A stretch of DNA of 64,000 nucleotides from positions 248,001 through 312,000 of the forward strand of contig NZ_JBNAFY010000004.1 of the NCBI RefSeq assembly GCF_049800915.1. The letters run 5' to 3'. The translations under genes were made by a program, and so were the position numbers. The number at the start of each line of letters is the position of its first letter. Positions within the stretch are counted from its first letter, which is position 1. Positions 35,874 through 45,351 of the stretch are shown piece by piece. This DNA is from Amaricoccus macauensis_A (GTDB lineage Bacteria > Pseudomonadota > Alphaproteobacteria > Rhodobacterales > Rhodobacteraceae). The notes below the pieces were generated by a model, which was given only the letters and a program-made list of their open reading frames with translations, searched no databases and was not told the DNA's origin.

Positions 35874-36985
35874 TGCGCCTCAATCCCCTCCAGCGCCGCC
35901 GCATCGCGAACTTCAAGGCCAATCGTCGGGCCTTCTGGTCGCTCTGGATTTTCCTGGCGCTCTTCTTCGTCACCCTGTTCGCCGAGTTCGTTGCTAACGA
36001 CAAACCGCTTGTGGTGCGCTACCAGGGCGAACTGCGCTTCCCGATCTTCACGTTCTACTCGGAAGCCGATTTTGGCGGCGAGTTCCAGACGCAGGCCGAA
36101 TACAACGCGCCGGAAGTGACCTGCCTTATCCGGACCGGAGGCAACGAGGAATGCCTCTATGATCCCGAAGCGGTGCTCGAAGAGGCCGAAACCGACAACA
36201 CCGTGCTGGGCGAACCGATCGAACAGCCGGGATGGGCAATCTGGCCACCCATTCCCTACAGCTACAATACCATCAACTACGGCGTCGCAACTGCCCCCTC
36301 GCCGCCCGATGCCGACCATTGGCTCGGCACCGACGACCAGACCCGAGATGTCGTGGCACGCGTGATCTATGGTTTCCGTATCTCGGTCCTTTTTGCCCTG
36401 GTGGTCGCTGCCATCTCTTCCTTCATCGGTATCGCGGCGGGTGCAATACAGGGCTATTTCGGCGGTTGGGTGGATCTCACCTTCCAGCGCATCGTCGAAA
36501 TCTGGACGAATCTACCGAGCCTTTATGTCATCATCATCCTTTCGGCGATCTTCCAGATGAACTTCTGGTTGCTCACGCTCCTCATCGCCTTCTTCTCCTG
36601 GACGCAGCTCGTCGGCGTGGTACGAGCCGAGTTCCTGCGCGCGCGCAACTTCGAATACGTACGCGCCGCCAAGGCGCTTGGCGTCGGCGACTGGACGATC
36701 ATGTTTCGGCACCTGCTCCCCAATGCCATGGTGGCGACACTGACCCTCCTGCCTTTCCTCATCACAGGCGCGATCGGCGGGTTGGCCGCGCTCGACTTCC
36801 TCGGGCTGGGCCTGCCCCCCTCCTACCCTTCGCTGGGCGAACTGGCTTTGCAGGGAAAGAACCGGCTGAACGCACCCTGGCTCGGCTTCACCGCCTTCTT
36901 CACCTTCGCCATCATGCTCTCGCTGCTCGTTTTCATCTTCGAGGGCGTGCGCGATGCCTTCGACCCGAGAAAGACCTTTCGATGA
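35870..36985 (+). CDS. yejE: Oligopeptide ABC transporter permease, YejE type
   Basis: The second permease, 371 residues. A family-typical N-terminus with NRRAFWSLWIFLALFFVTLF, then FVANDKPLVVRYQGELRFP and FYSEADFGGEFQTQAEY, strongly resembles E. coli YejE. The coupling loop is YVRAAKALGVGDWTIMFRHLLPNA. Begins at GTG (35870) or ATG (35873), overlapping yejB. Confidence 0.94.
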   Translation: MMRLNPLQRRRIANFKANRRAFWSLWIFLALFFVTLFAEFVANDKPLVVRYQGELRFPIFTFYSEADFGGEFQTQAEYNAPEVTCLIRTGGNEECLYDPEAVLEEAETDNTVLGEPIEQPGWAIWPPIPYSYNTINYGVATAPSPPDADHWLGTDDQTRDVVARVIYGFRISVLFALVVAAISSFIGIAAGAIQGYFGGWVDLTFQRIVEIWTNLPSLYVIIILSAIFQMNFWLLTLLIAFFSWTQLVGVVRAEFLRARNFEYVRAAKALGVGDWTIMFRHLLPNAMVATLTLLPFLITGAIGGLAALDFLGLGLPPSYPSLGELALQGKNRLNAPWLGFTAFFTFAIMLSLLVFIFEGVRDAFDPRKTFR

Positions 36986-37067
36986 GAGAGCGACGCGAAA
37001 CACCGCACCGCGCGTTTGAAAATCGGGTTTGCACGAACCTCTCCGTACAGATCCGCGGAGGTGCCTC

Positions 37068-38666
37068 ATGACCGCACCAATCCTCTCCGTCGACAATCTT
37101 ACCGTCACCTTCCACCAAGGCGGCACGACGACGCAGGCCGTCAGGGGCGTGAGCTTCGCGCTCGCCCCCGGCGAAACCCTCGCGCTCGTGGGTGAGAGCG
37201 GCTCGGGCAAGTCCGTCACGGCCATGTCCACCGTCCGACTGCTTCCCGACAACGCCGAGGTCACGGGGACAGTCCGCTTCCGCGACAGGGATCTCTCGCG
37301 CGCGTCCGAACGCGACCTGCGCGCGACGCGCGGCAATGACATCAGCTTCATTTTCCAGGAGCCGATGACCTCGCTCAACCCCCTCCACACCATCCAGAAG
37401 CAGCTTGGCGAAAGCCTGTCTCTGCACCAGGGGCTAACGGGCGAAAAAGCGCGCGCCCGCATTCTGGAACTCCTGACTCAAGTGGGCATCCGCGAGCCCG
37501 AAAGCCGCCTGAACGCCTATCCGCACCAGTTGTCAGGCGGCCAGCGCCAACGCGTCATGATCGCCATGGCCCTTGCCAACAATCCGACGATCCTCGTGGC
37601 CGATGAACCGACCACCGCGCTCGACGTGACAATCCAGGCCCAGGTGCTTTCCCTTCTGGCCGAGATCCAGTCCCGTGCGAAGATGGCCATGCTCTTCATC
37701 ACCCACGATCTCAACATCGTGCGCAAGATCGCCACCCGGGTAGCGGTAATGAAGGATGGCGAGATCGTCGAGACTGGCCGCACTGCGGACATCTTTGCAG
37801 CCCCCAGCCACCCTTACACCCGAAAACTTCTCGCGGCCGAACCGGCAGGCCAGCCAGATCCCGTTGTGCCGGACAGTACGGAAATTGTCGGCACGACGGA
37901 CCTAAAGGTCTGGTTCCCGATCAAGCGCGGACTGCTCCGTCGCACCGTGAGCCATGTCAAGGCTGTCGATGGGGCGTCCCTTTCCGTACGCGCAGGCGAA
38001 ACGCTGGGCATCGTTGGCGAAAGCGGCTCGGGCAAGACCACCCTTGCACTCGCGTTGATGAGGCTGATCTCCTCAAATGGCCCGGTCATCTTCATGGGTC
38101 AGGATATCCAGGACCGGAAGCACCGGGACATGCGCGCGCTTCGCCGCGACATGCAGATCGTGTTCCAGGATCCCTACGGTTCGCTCAGCCCCCGCATGTC
38201 CATCGAACAGATCATCGCCGAGGGACTGCGCATTCACGCCCCGGGGGGCGACATGCGCGCGAAAGTGGCGGATATCCTGCAAGAAGTGGGCCTCGATCCG
38301 GATCTGATGGATCGATACCCGCACGAGTTCTCCGGTGGTCAGCGCCAGCGCATTGCCGTGGCCCGCGCAATGATCCTGCAACCGAAACTGGTTGTGCTAG
38401 ATGAACCGACCTCGGCGCTGGACATGACGGTGCAGGTACAGATCGTCGATCTTCTGCGCAACCTCCAGAGCAAATACGGGCTGGCCTACATCTTCATCAG
38501 CCATGATCTGCGTGTGGTGCGTGCGCTCGCGCACAAGGTGATGGTGATGCAGAATGGCAACGTGGTTGAGGCCGGCCCGGCGGATGAGATCTTCTCGAGC
38601 CCGAGGACGGAATACACCCGAACCCTGATGGCCGCGGCATTCGATCTCAGGGCCGAAGCAAGCTAA
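37068..38666 (+). CDS. yejF: Oligopeptide ABC transporter ATPase, YejF type (two ABC domains)
   Basis: The start is the ATG at 37068, preceded by GGAGGTG; 532 residues. It holds two ABC modules in one chain, each with Walker A GESGSGKS, signature LSGGQRQR (first) or FSGGQRQR (second) and Walker B VADEPTTALD or VLDEPTSALD. This double-ATPase form matches YejF and drives YejBE. The gene is separated from yejE by 82 nt. Confidence 0.94.
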   Translation: MTAPILSVDNLTVTFHQGGTTTQAVRGVSFALAPGETLALVGESGSGKSVTAMSTVRLLPDNAEVTGTVRFRDRDLSRASERDLRATRGNDISFIFQEPMTSLNPLHTIQKQLGESLSLHQGLTGEKARARILELLTQVGIREPESRLNAYPHQLSGGQRQRVMIAMALANNPTILVADEPTTALDVTIQAQVLSLLAEIQSRAKMAMLFITHDLNIVRKIATRVAVMKDGEIVETGRTADIFAAPSHPYTRKLLAAEPAGQPDPVVPDSTEIVGTTDLKVWFPIKRGLLRRTVSHVKAVDGASLSVRAGETLGIVGESGSGKTTLALALMRLISSNGPVIFMGQDIQDRKHRDMRALRRDMQIVFQDPYGSLSPRMSIEQIIAEGLRIHAPGGDMRAKVADILQEVGLDPDLMDRYPHEFSGGQRQRIAVARAMILQPKLVVLDEPTSALDMTVQVQIVDLLRNLQSKYGLAYIFISHDLRVVRALAHKVMVMQNGNVVEAGPADEIFSSPRTEYTRTLMAAAFDLRAEAS

Positions 38667-38884
38667 GCGGAACCACCGAAAGAACAGTCGTTTGGAAGGG
38701 TACGCCAATAGCGAATACCCTATGTCGTTGGAGGCAATTGTGCCGATACAAGTTTCGTCCTATAGACGTTGGCACGATGGCGAACATTCGGTTAGATTGT
38801 ATTTGACTCGAATTATCCCAAGACGCTCGACCTGCCCCGCGCACGTTAGGCGATTGTTAGGCGCACCCAGAACGGACGGTCGAT

Positions 38885-41803
38885 ATGACAACTGACCCGA
38901 GATTCATCATCGGCATTGCTTCCTCCGCCGGGGGCCTCGAGGCGCTGACTCAACTTGTCCAGAACCTTCCCGCGGATTCGGGTGCGAGTTATGTCATCGC
39001 ACAGCACATGTCGCCAACCCACAAGAGCCTGATGTCGACGCTCATCGGGCGCGAGGCGAACATGGACGTGATCGAAATGAGCGATCCGGTCAAACCAGCA
39101 TCCAACACCATCTATGTCACGCCGCCGAACTGGGATGTCGTGCTGCAAGACAGCCTGCTCACCCTCGTTCCGCCACATGGCGAAGCGCGCACTCCCAAAC
39201 CCTCTGGAGATCGGCTGTTCATGAGCCTCGCGCGAGAGCGCGGCGAGACATGCATGGGAATCGTGCTTTCGGGCACCGGCAGCGATGGCAGCTACGGCGT
39301 TCAGGCGATCCGCGAGGCCGGCGGCATCACCATCGCCCAGGATCTCGGCACGGCGAAATACGACGGGATGCCCGCCTCGGCCGCGGAAACCGGCTGCATC
39401 GACCTTGTGCTCTCCCCCACCCAGATCGGCCAGCACCTTGGCAAGATCCTGTCCAGCCCTCGGGATTTCGAGGGCCTGCGCACCATCACCGAAAGCCACA
39501 ACAAGATGTCGGACCTGCTCCACATCCTGCTGGCGCGCACCAGGGTCGATTTCCGCGAGTACAAGGAAAGCACGGTGCATCGGCGGATCCAGCGCCGCAT
39601 GATGGCCCTCGGCATCGACGCCTACGAGGACTACGTCGCCCATTGTCGGTCGGACGTGAACGAGGTCGATGCCCTCTTCAAGGATCTGCTGATCTCCGTC
39701 ACCCGCTTCTTCCGTGACGAGAAACAGTTCGACTGTCTCCGAGACGCCATTGCCGACGTCGTCGAGCAGAACACCGAGGGGCCCATCCGCATGTGGGTCG
39801 CAGGCTGCGCCACCGGCGAGGAAGCCTACACCATCGCCATTCTCGTCGCCGAGGCCATGGGCGGCATCGAGAACATCTCCAAAGAGCGGCTGCAGGTCTT
39901 TGCCACGGACATCGACCTCGGCGCGCTCGAACTCGCGCGTATCGGCTCCTACCCCCAGTCCGCCGCAAACGACATCCCGCGAGAATATCTCGAGCAGTAT
40001 TTCGACATCGCCGACGGCAAGATCCATGTAAAGCCGCGGCTCAAGAACGTCATCCGCTTCACCACGCACAACGTTTTTCAGGATCCGCCCTTCATCAACA
40101 TCGATCTGGTGAGCCTACGGAATCTGCTGATCTACTTCAAGCCACGCCTCCAGGAGCGTGTGCTCAACCGCATCCATTACGCCTTGAAGCAGCACGGGCT
40201 ACTCTTCCTTGGCACCTCCGAGAGCATCGGCGCGCTCAACGTCGATTTCGAGGCGGTCTCGGAACCCAACAAGCTCTTCAGCAAGCGCCGGATCGCGCGC
40301 AACACCGTCCGGTCGAGCTTCGGCGATCGTCCGTCCGAGATCATCCCCTGGAAACCGGTCCAGACGCCGGCGCCGGCCCCCGACAGCGGCGGTCTGCAAA
40401 AGGAGATGTTCGACGCGCTCGCCCGCTCCATCGCGCCCAATGCCCTGCTGGTGACCGCAAACCAGGACATTATCCGCATCTACGGCGAAATGAGTGACTT
40501 CATAGAGATGTCGGAAAAGACCCGCCTCGATCTGAAGCTTACCCTGCTGAAATCGCCGCTGCGGGACGAGGCGCCAAGCCTCTGCGGCGTGGCTCTCCGG
40601 CGCGGTGCACGGCGGCCGGGCATGCAGCACCGTATGGATGGGACGGACTACACCCACGTCCAGATGGAGGCCTATCCCATCTCGATCGCGGATGAACACG
40701 AAAGATACGTGCTGCTCGCCTTCGTGAAATCGTCCCCCGAAACGCCTGAGATCAGCTACGAATCCCTGCCGCAGGACGCTCAGGACAAACTCGTCCGCCA
40801 ACTTCACTCAGAAATCCTCAGCACGCGCGAGGCCCTGCAGCAATCCATCGAGGAATTGCAGACCTCCAACGAGGAGCTGCAATCGGTCAACGAGGAACTG
40901 CAATCCACCAACGAGGAGTTGCAGGCGAGCAACGAAGAACTCGAAACGGCCAACGAAGAGCTGCAATCGACCAACGAGGAACTCGTTACCGTGAACGAGG
41001 AGCTGCAGGTCAACTCGTCCGAACTCAAGGAGGTGACGGGCGAGCTCACCTCCGTGCTCCAATCCGCCCCCTCCTCGATCCTGGTGGTGGACAATGCGCT
41101 GCAGATCGTGCGCGCGAGCCAGAACGCGCAATACACCTTCAAGCTCCCCGAAAGGAGCGCCACCCGGATGCACCTGAGCCAGGCATCCGTGCCGCACGGC
41201 TACCCCTCGCTCACCCACATCGCGAACGAGACATTCAGGCTGCGCGAAAACCAGGAACACCAGTTCACCTGCGGCCAGAAGCTTGTGAGCCTGAAATCCG
41301 CGCCGTTCTTCGACGAGAACATGGCATTGCGCGGCATCACGATGATCTTCTCGGAATACGATGTCTACGAGGAGAACCTCCTGCGCGAGGAACTCACCAT
41401 GCGGGCGCGCCTCGTGGAGTCCATCGACAATGTGGCGCATTTCAAGCACGATCTTCGCAGCAACACGCTCAGTTGGTCGGAGAAGATGTTCAAGATCTTT
41501 GGCCTGCCCGAAACCCAAAAGGAACCAACACCCGAACAGGTCGAAGGCTTCTTCGATCCCAGCGACTCCGAAACCGTGCGCAAGGCGATCGACCAGTCCA
41601 TGAAGACGGGTTGGCCCTATCGGTTCAACCGGAAGCTGCGGCGCCCCGAAGGCGAGCTGATCGAGGTCGAGATCTTCGGCGGACCGGTGCGGGATGACAG
41701 CGGGTCAATCGTGGCCAATGTCGGCGCCATACGCGTACTCGAAGAGCCGGGAGGCAGCCTCTCGACCAACCAGAAGAACGGCCAGAAAGCCCTGAGCTCC
41801 TGA
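38885..41803 (+). CDS. CheB-CheR-coiled coil-PAS signalling protein
   Basis: A 972-residue multidomain protein. Residues ~6-190 are a CheB methylesterase domain with SSAGG (13-17), His41 in AQHMSP and Asp134 in GTGSDGSYG. About 205-480 is a CheR methyltransferase domain with VAGCATGEEAYTIA (near 304) for SAM binding. About 629-718 is a coiled coil built of NEEL heptads. The rest is two PAS-type domains, with no HisKA/HATPase. Such CheBR-PAS proteins usually end in a kinase; this one does not. There is no chemoreceptor or che operon nearby, so it may act outside flagellar chemotaxis (inference). About 218 bp of upstream DNA holds no visible gene. Confidence 0.92.
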   Translation: MTTDPRFIIGIASSAGGLEALTQLVQNLPADSGASYVIAQHMSPTHKSLMSTLIGREANMDVIEMSDPVKPASNTIYVTPPNWDVVLQDSLLTLVPPHGEARTPKPSGDRLFMSLARERGETCMGIVLSGTGSDGSYGVQAIREAGGITIAQDLGTAKYDGMPASAAETGCIDLVLSPTQIGQHLGKILSSPRDFEGLRTITESHNKMSDLLHILLARTRVDFREYKESTVHRRIQRRMMALGIDAYEDYVAHCRSDVNEVDALFKDLLISVTRFFRDEKQFDCLRDAIADVVEQNTEGPIRMWVAGCATGEEAYTIAILVAEAMGGIENISKERLQVFATDIDLGALELARIGSYPQSAANDIPREYLEQYFDIADGKIHVKPRLKNVIRFTTHNVFQDPPFINIDLVSLRNLLIYFKPRLQERVLNRIHYALKQHGLLFLGTSESIGALNVDFEAVSEPNKLFSKRRIARNTVRSSFGDRPSEIIPWKPVQTPAPAPDSGGLQKEMFDALARSIAPNALLVTANQDIIRIYGEMSDFIEMSEKTRLDLKLTLLKSPLRDEAPSLCGVALRRGARRPGMQHRMDGTDYTHVQMEAYPISIADEHERYVLLAFVKSSPETPEISYESLPQDAQDKLVRQLHSEILSTREALQQSIEELQTSNEELQSVNEELQSTNEELQASNEELETANEELQSTNEELVTVNEELQVNSSELKEVTGELTSVLQSAPSSILVVDNALQIVRASQNAQYTFKLPERSATRMHLSQASVPHGYPSLTHIANETFRLRENQEHQFTCGQKLVSLKSAPFFDENMALRGITMIFSEYDVYEENLLREELTMRARLVESIDNVAHFKHDLRSNTLSWSEKMFKIFGLPETQKEPTPEQVEGFFDPSDSETVRKAIDQSMKTGWPYRFNRKLRRPEGELIEVEIFGGPVRDDSGSIVANVGAIRVLEEPGGSLSTNQKNGQKALSS

Positions 41804-42020
41804 TGCCGAAACCCCGCAACGCCTCTGAAAAATACTGTATCCATGCGGCCCACGGGCATACCCGCCGGACCCGTGGCTCGAATCGCGACATTCGCCCGGG
41901 GGCAGCAGACAGAGGTTTACGTCGGGATAACAGTGCCTTGGCAGGGCGCTAAACGGTCTGTTAACTCTTTGGAGAGATATCGGCGTTAAGACTTTAATTC
42001 GTCGAAAATTCTCAACAAAT

Positions 42021-42725
42021 ATGGCGTGCATCAGTATGAACCAAGCGATGACGGCCTCAGATTCGGCAGATGTGTTTTCAGTGACCATCTCCCGGGATGC
42101 CGGTGAAAGCTACAAGATCCGCTCGGTCGATATTCTCGGCCAGAACATGCGCCATCGGATTTCATTCACGAAAAGCAATGGCATTCGCGATGTATTCGAA
42201 GCCGACCTTGCAGAATGCATTGAAACCATTCTCGTTCGCCTGCCCGATGGGGCACATGTCTTTTCGGACCCCGATTTTGTCATTGAGCTTCCGGGCCTGA
42301 CATTGGCTCGCCTTCGCGCACTCATCAATGAAGCCGCGGATGGCGCGAGACAGGTCATTGTTCGCTTCCGTTATTTCATTGGCACGCTGCAATCGGCGTT
42401 TCGGGTTGATACGTATCTCCGCGTTCCATCCATCGACCATCGTGAACAGATTGCGGTTGAGGCGTTGGCCGATATTGCGACGCCGATCTTCAGTCTCGCT
42501 CTTGCCGGAGCGCGCCCTCCCAATTCGAGCCAGGAGTACGAGCACGTGCGCAAGAAGCTGGAGGACCTTTCGAGCCGCGCCAGCGAGGTGAATTTCTACC
42601 TCTCGCTTCTTACCCGTTATGTGACGGAATGTGCACGCCAGACCCGTGAAAACGAGGAGCTTCGCGCACGCCTTGAATCTCCGCGCACCGGGCCGCATGT
42701 GCGCCGGTTGCAGGCAGGAAGCTGA
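42021..42725 (+). CDS. Hypothetical protein beside CheB-CheR gene
   Basis: The 234-residue protein matches no family I recognise. The N-terminal ~165 residues contain alternating strand and helix segments (VFSVTISRDAGESYKIRSV; VFEADLAECIETILVRLPDG) and the C-terminal ~50 residues are a charged coiled coil (QTRENEELRARLESPR). No signal peptide or membrane segment. The start could be the ATG at 42021 or the one at 42036; neither has a strong ribosome-binding site. Position suggests a link to the CheB-CheR protein and receiver, which is inference. Confidence 0.75.
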   Translation: MACISMNQAMTASDSADVFSVTISRDAGESYKIRSVDILGQNMRHRISFTKSNGIRDVFEADLAECIETILVRLPDGAHVFSDPDFVIELPGLTLARLRALINEAADGARQVIVRFRYFIGTLQSAFRVDTYLRVPSIDHREQIAVEALADIATPIFSLALAGARPPNSSQEYEHVRKKLEDLSSRASEVNFYLSLLTRYVTECARQTRENEELRARLESPRTGPHVRRLQAGS

Positions 42726-42727
42726 GC

Positions 42728-42751
42728 CTTCCCCCGCGTGAACGGGGGAAG
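42728..42751. terminator. Strong bidirectional hairpin between converging genes
   Basis: CTTCCCCCG and CGGGGGAAG form a perfect 9-bp stem with a 6-nt loop (CGTGAA), 3 nt past one stop codon and 4 nt from the other. The placement between two converging stops makes termination from both sides likely, though no T-tract follows. Confidence 0.65.
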
Positions 42752-42754
42752 CAC

Positions 42755-43228
42755 TTATCCCATCAGGCCGCTCGGCCGCTTCGAAACCCTTGACGAAGTG
42801 TTGTTGCGTCCCCGGAAAGGGTTGAGCCGGTTGGAAACCAGTTCCTCTATCGTGAGATGCAGCTCGTCGATCGGCACGGGCTTCTCGAACAGTGCATCGG
42901 CCCCGAGGTCGCGTGCGATTCGAAGCGGACTCGCCCCCCCCTGGATCGAGACACCGCCAGAAATCGCGATGATCGGCAATCGAGTCCAATCGACACGCCA
43001 GAGCTGACGGATTGTGGAGATGAGCCGTACGCCCCCGTCCGGAACAAGCCTGTTCTCCTTCTTTACAAAAATATCGCTCAGGAGCACATCTGCGCCGGAA
43101 ACTTCGAGATGGTCTAGCGTGGATTGAGCATCAGGGAATACCATGACCTCATGTCCGACCCTTTCCAGGAGCTGCGACAACAGAACTCCCTCATCGGGGT
43201 CGTCTTCCATGATTATGATACGGGCCAA
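42755..43228 (-). CDS. Single-domain response regulator
   Basis: A 157-residue receiver with no output domain. The acidic pair is MEDD (residues 7-10), the phospho-acceptor Asp near 52 is in VLLSDIF and the conserved Lys is in FEKPV. A short ~25-residue tail follows. It could be a phosphate carrier or a CheY-like effector for a kinase elsewhere; it converges on the unknown protein. The 193 bp up to the frc operon contain no visible gene. Confidence 0.88.
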   Translation of the reverse strand: MARIIIMEDDPDEGVLLSQLLERVGHEVMVFPDAQSTLDHLEVSGADVLLSDIFVKKENRLVPDGGVRLISTIRQLWRVDWTRLPIIAISGGVSIQGGASPLRIARDLGADALFEKPVPIDELHLTIEELVSNRLNPFRGRNNTSSRVSKRPSGLMG

Positions 43229-43421
43229 AGATCACTCCAGTTATGTAGAATACCTAGTTATCTGATTATAGGTTTCTTTCTCAAGGATTCCCCTACTCGA
43301 GCGAACGGTGCTCCTGAGCATGTGAAACCCCGGACAGTCCTCGACGATCATCCGGGGTTCGAGACAGCTGGAAAACGTCCGTCTGTGCGACGTGGAGCGT
43401 TCTGATCCGCTCTGGCCGCTT

Positions 43422-44198
43422 CTATGCCACCTCGGCCATTTCCGGCTCCTTCGCACCTGTCATGAAGGCCACTGCATCCGACATGGAATAGTCACCCGGC
43501 TTGATGACACAGAGCCGCCTGCCGAGGCGATGAATGTGGATCCTATCCGCCACCTCGAAGACATGCGGCATGTTGTGACTGATCAGGATGATCGGGATAC
43601 CGCGCGAGCGGACCTCGAGGATCAGGTCCAGAACGCGACGACTTTCCTTCACGCCCAGCGCGGCGGTCGGCTCGTCGAGGATCACCACCTTGGAGCCGAA
43701 GGCCGCGGCGCGCGCCACTGCTACGCCCTGCCGCTGACCGCCCGAAAGCGTCTCCACTGGCTGCTTGATGTTCTGGATCGTCATCAGCCCCAGTTCGGCC
43801 AGCTTCTCGCGCGCAAAGGCTTCCATCGCCTTCTTGTCGAGCTTGTGGAGATACTTGCCCATGAAGCCCTGCATCTTGATCTCGCGCCCCATGAACATGT
43901 TGTCCGCGATCGAGAGCGCGGGGCTCATTGCCAGCGTCTGGTAGACCGTTTCGATGCCGGCGGCGCGGGCATCGTTGGGCACATTGAACTTCACGGGCTT
44001 GCCGTCGAGCAGGATCTCGCCCGCATCGGGCACCACTGCGCCCGAAAGTGCCTTGATGAGGGTAGACTTGCCCGCCCCGTTGTCTCCGATCACCGCGAGG
44101 ATCTCGCCAGGCAGGAGGTCGAAGTCGCAATGATCGAGCGCGGTCACCTTGCCGTAGCGCTTTACCAGGTCGCGGCCTTGAAGAATCGGCTGGGTCAT
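43422..44198 (-). CDS. frcA: Fructose-type sugar ABC transporter ATPase
   Basis: The start at 44198 overlaps the frcC stop (ATGA) and gives 258 residues, close to the known FrcA size. Unlike most sugar ABC ATPases of this class it has one ABC domain: Walker A GDNGAGKST, signature LSGGQRQG, Walker B VVILDEPTAAL, H-loop ILISHNMPHV. It couples to FrcC. The longer open frame upstream is inside frcC and is not coding. Confidence 0.92.
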   Translation of the reverse strand: MTQPILQGRDLVKRYGKVTALDHCDFDLLPGEILAVIGDNGAGKSTLIKALSGAVVPDAGEILLDGKPVKFNVPNDARAAGIETVYQTLAMSPALSIADNMFMGREIKMQGFMGKYLHKLDKKAMEAFAREKLAELGLMTIQNIKQPVETLSGGQRQGVAVARAAAFGSKVVILDEPTAALGVKESRRVLDLILEVRSRGIPIILISHNMPHVFEVADRIHIHRLGRRLCVIKPGDYSMSDAVAFMTGAKEPEMAEVA

Positions 44199-45265
44199 GC
44201 CGTCACCTTTCTGATCCACTGGTCTACGGTCACGGCGGCGATGATGAGCACGCCGATGAGAAGATAGGTCCATTGAGGGTCCGCACCCGACATCCTGAGG
44301 CCAAGTTCGAAGACCCCCACGATCAGCGCGCCGAAGAAGGCCCCGATAATGGAGCCGCGCCCGCCGAAGAGCGATATGCCCCCGATCACCACGGCCGTGA
44401 TCGCCTGGATATTGCCCACGACACCCGTGGTTGCCGAGGGAGAGACAGATCCGAAGCGGCCGATCATCACCCAGCCCGCAAGCCCGCATATGAAGCCCAC
44501 CAGCATGTAGACCGACATGATCGTGCGATGCCGGTCGACGCCCGCGAGTTGCGCCGCTTCCGGGTCATCCCCCACCGCATAGACATGACGGCCCCAGGGA
44601 GTCGAGCGCAGGGCATAGGCCAGCACCGCGACGAGGAGCAGCATCAGCACCACACCGAGCGTGAAGGTCGCACCCCAGAGCTGGAACTTCAGCCCGAGAA
44701 ACTGCAGGAACGGCGCTTCTGCCTCGATATCCTGCGACCGGATCGTCTCGTTGGCCGAGTAGAGATAGTTCACCGCCAGCACGATCTGCCACATGCCGAG
44801 AGTGACGATGAAGGGTGGCAGCTTGATCCGGCTCACCAGCCAGCCGTTCACCGCACCGATCGCCGTGCCGCAGGCCAGTCCGATCGGCACGGCCAGAACC
44901 GCAGGAATGCCGTAGCGGAAGGTGACCTGCCCCATGATGACCGAGCAGAGCACCGCAACCGCCCCCACCGAGAGATCGATCCCGGCCGTGAGAATGATGA
45001 GCGTCTGCGCCGCAGCCAGGACGCCCACGATCTGCACCTGCTGCAGGATCAGCGTCAGAGCGAAGGGCGAGAAGAATTTCGACCCCAGAAGCAGGCCGAA
45101 GACGATGATCGCGCCCACCAGAACGATCATCGGCACCAGTGCCGGCGTGCTGTGAAGCGCGTCATGGAAGCGGCCCATGAAACCCTTGTGCGTGTCGTCG
45201 AACTTCGCGAAGTCTTCCTTACCCCGCGTGCGCACGACGTTCTCGTAGCTGTCGGTATTCGACAT
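44195..45265 (-). CDS. frcC: Fructose-type sugar ABC transporter permease
   Basis: An inner-membrane permease of 356 residues with about eight to ten helices. The start at 45265 has GGGGAGG upstream. The family-typical LIILTAGIDLSVGAVAVL and VNGWLVSRIKLPPFIVTLG segments place it in the ribose/fructose permease group. The ATPase gene overlaps its 3' end. Confidence 0.92.
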   Translation of the reverse strand: MSNTDSYENVVRTRGKEDFAKFDDTHKGFMGRFHDALHSTPALVPMIVLVGAIIVFGLLLGSKFFSPFALTLILQQVQIVGVLAAAQTLIILTAGIDLSVGAVAVLCSVIMGQVTFRYGIPAVLAVPIGLACGTAIGAVNGWLVSRIKLPPFIVTLGMWQIVLAVNYLYSANETIRSQDIEAEAPFLQFLGLKFQLWGATFTLGVVLMLLLVAVLAYALRSTPWGRHVYAVGDDPEAAQLAGVDRHRTIMSVYMLVGFICGLAGWVMIGRFGSVSPSATTGVVGNIQAITAVVIGGISLFGGRGSIIGAFFGALIVGVFELGLRMSGADPQWTYLLIGVLIIAAVTVDQWIRKVTA

Positions 45266-45351
45266 ATCGGCCTCCCCTTTGTTGGTAGCGCGGGACGGAA
45301 CCGTCAGGTCCACCCCGCACCACGTGTCTCACCCCGAAAGGGTCAGTGGCC

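Noticed and set aside
40804..41163. Ser-rich minus-strand frame
   Set aside because: Antisense of the NEEL coiled-coil repeat of the CheB-CheR protein.
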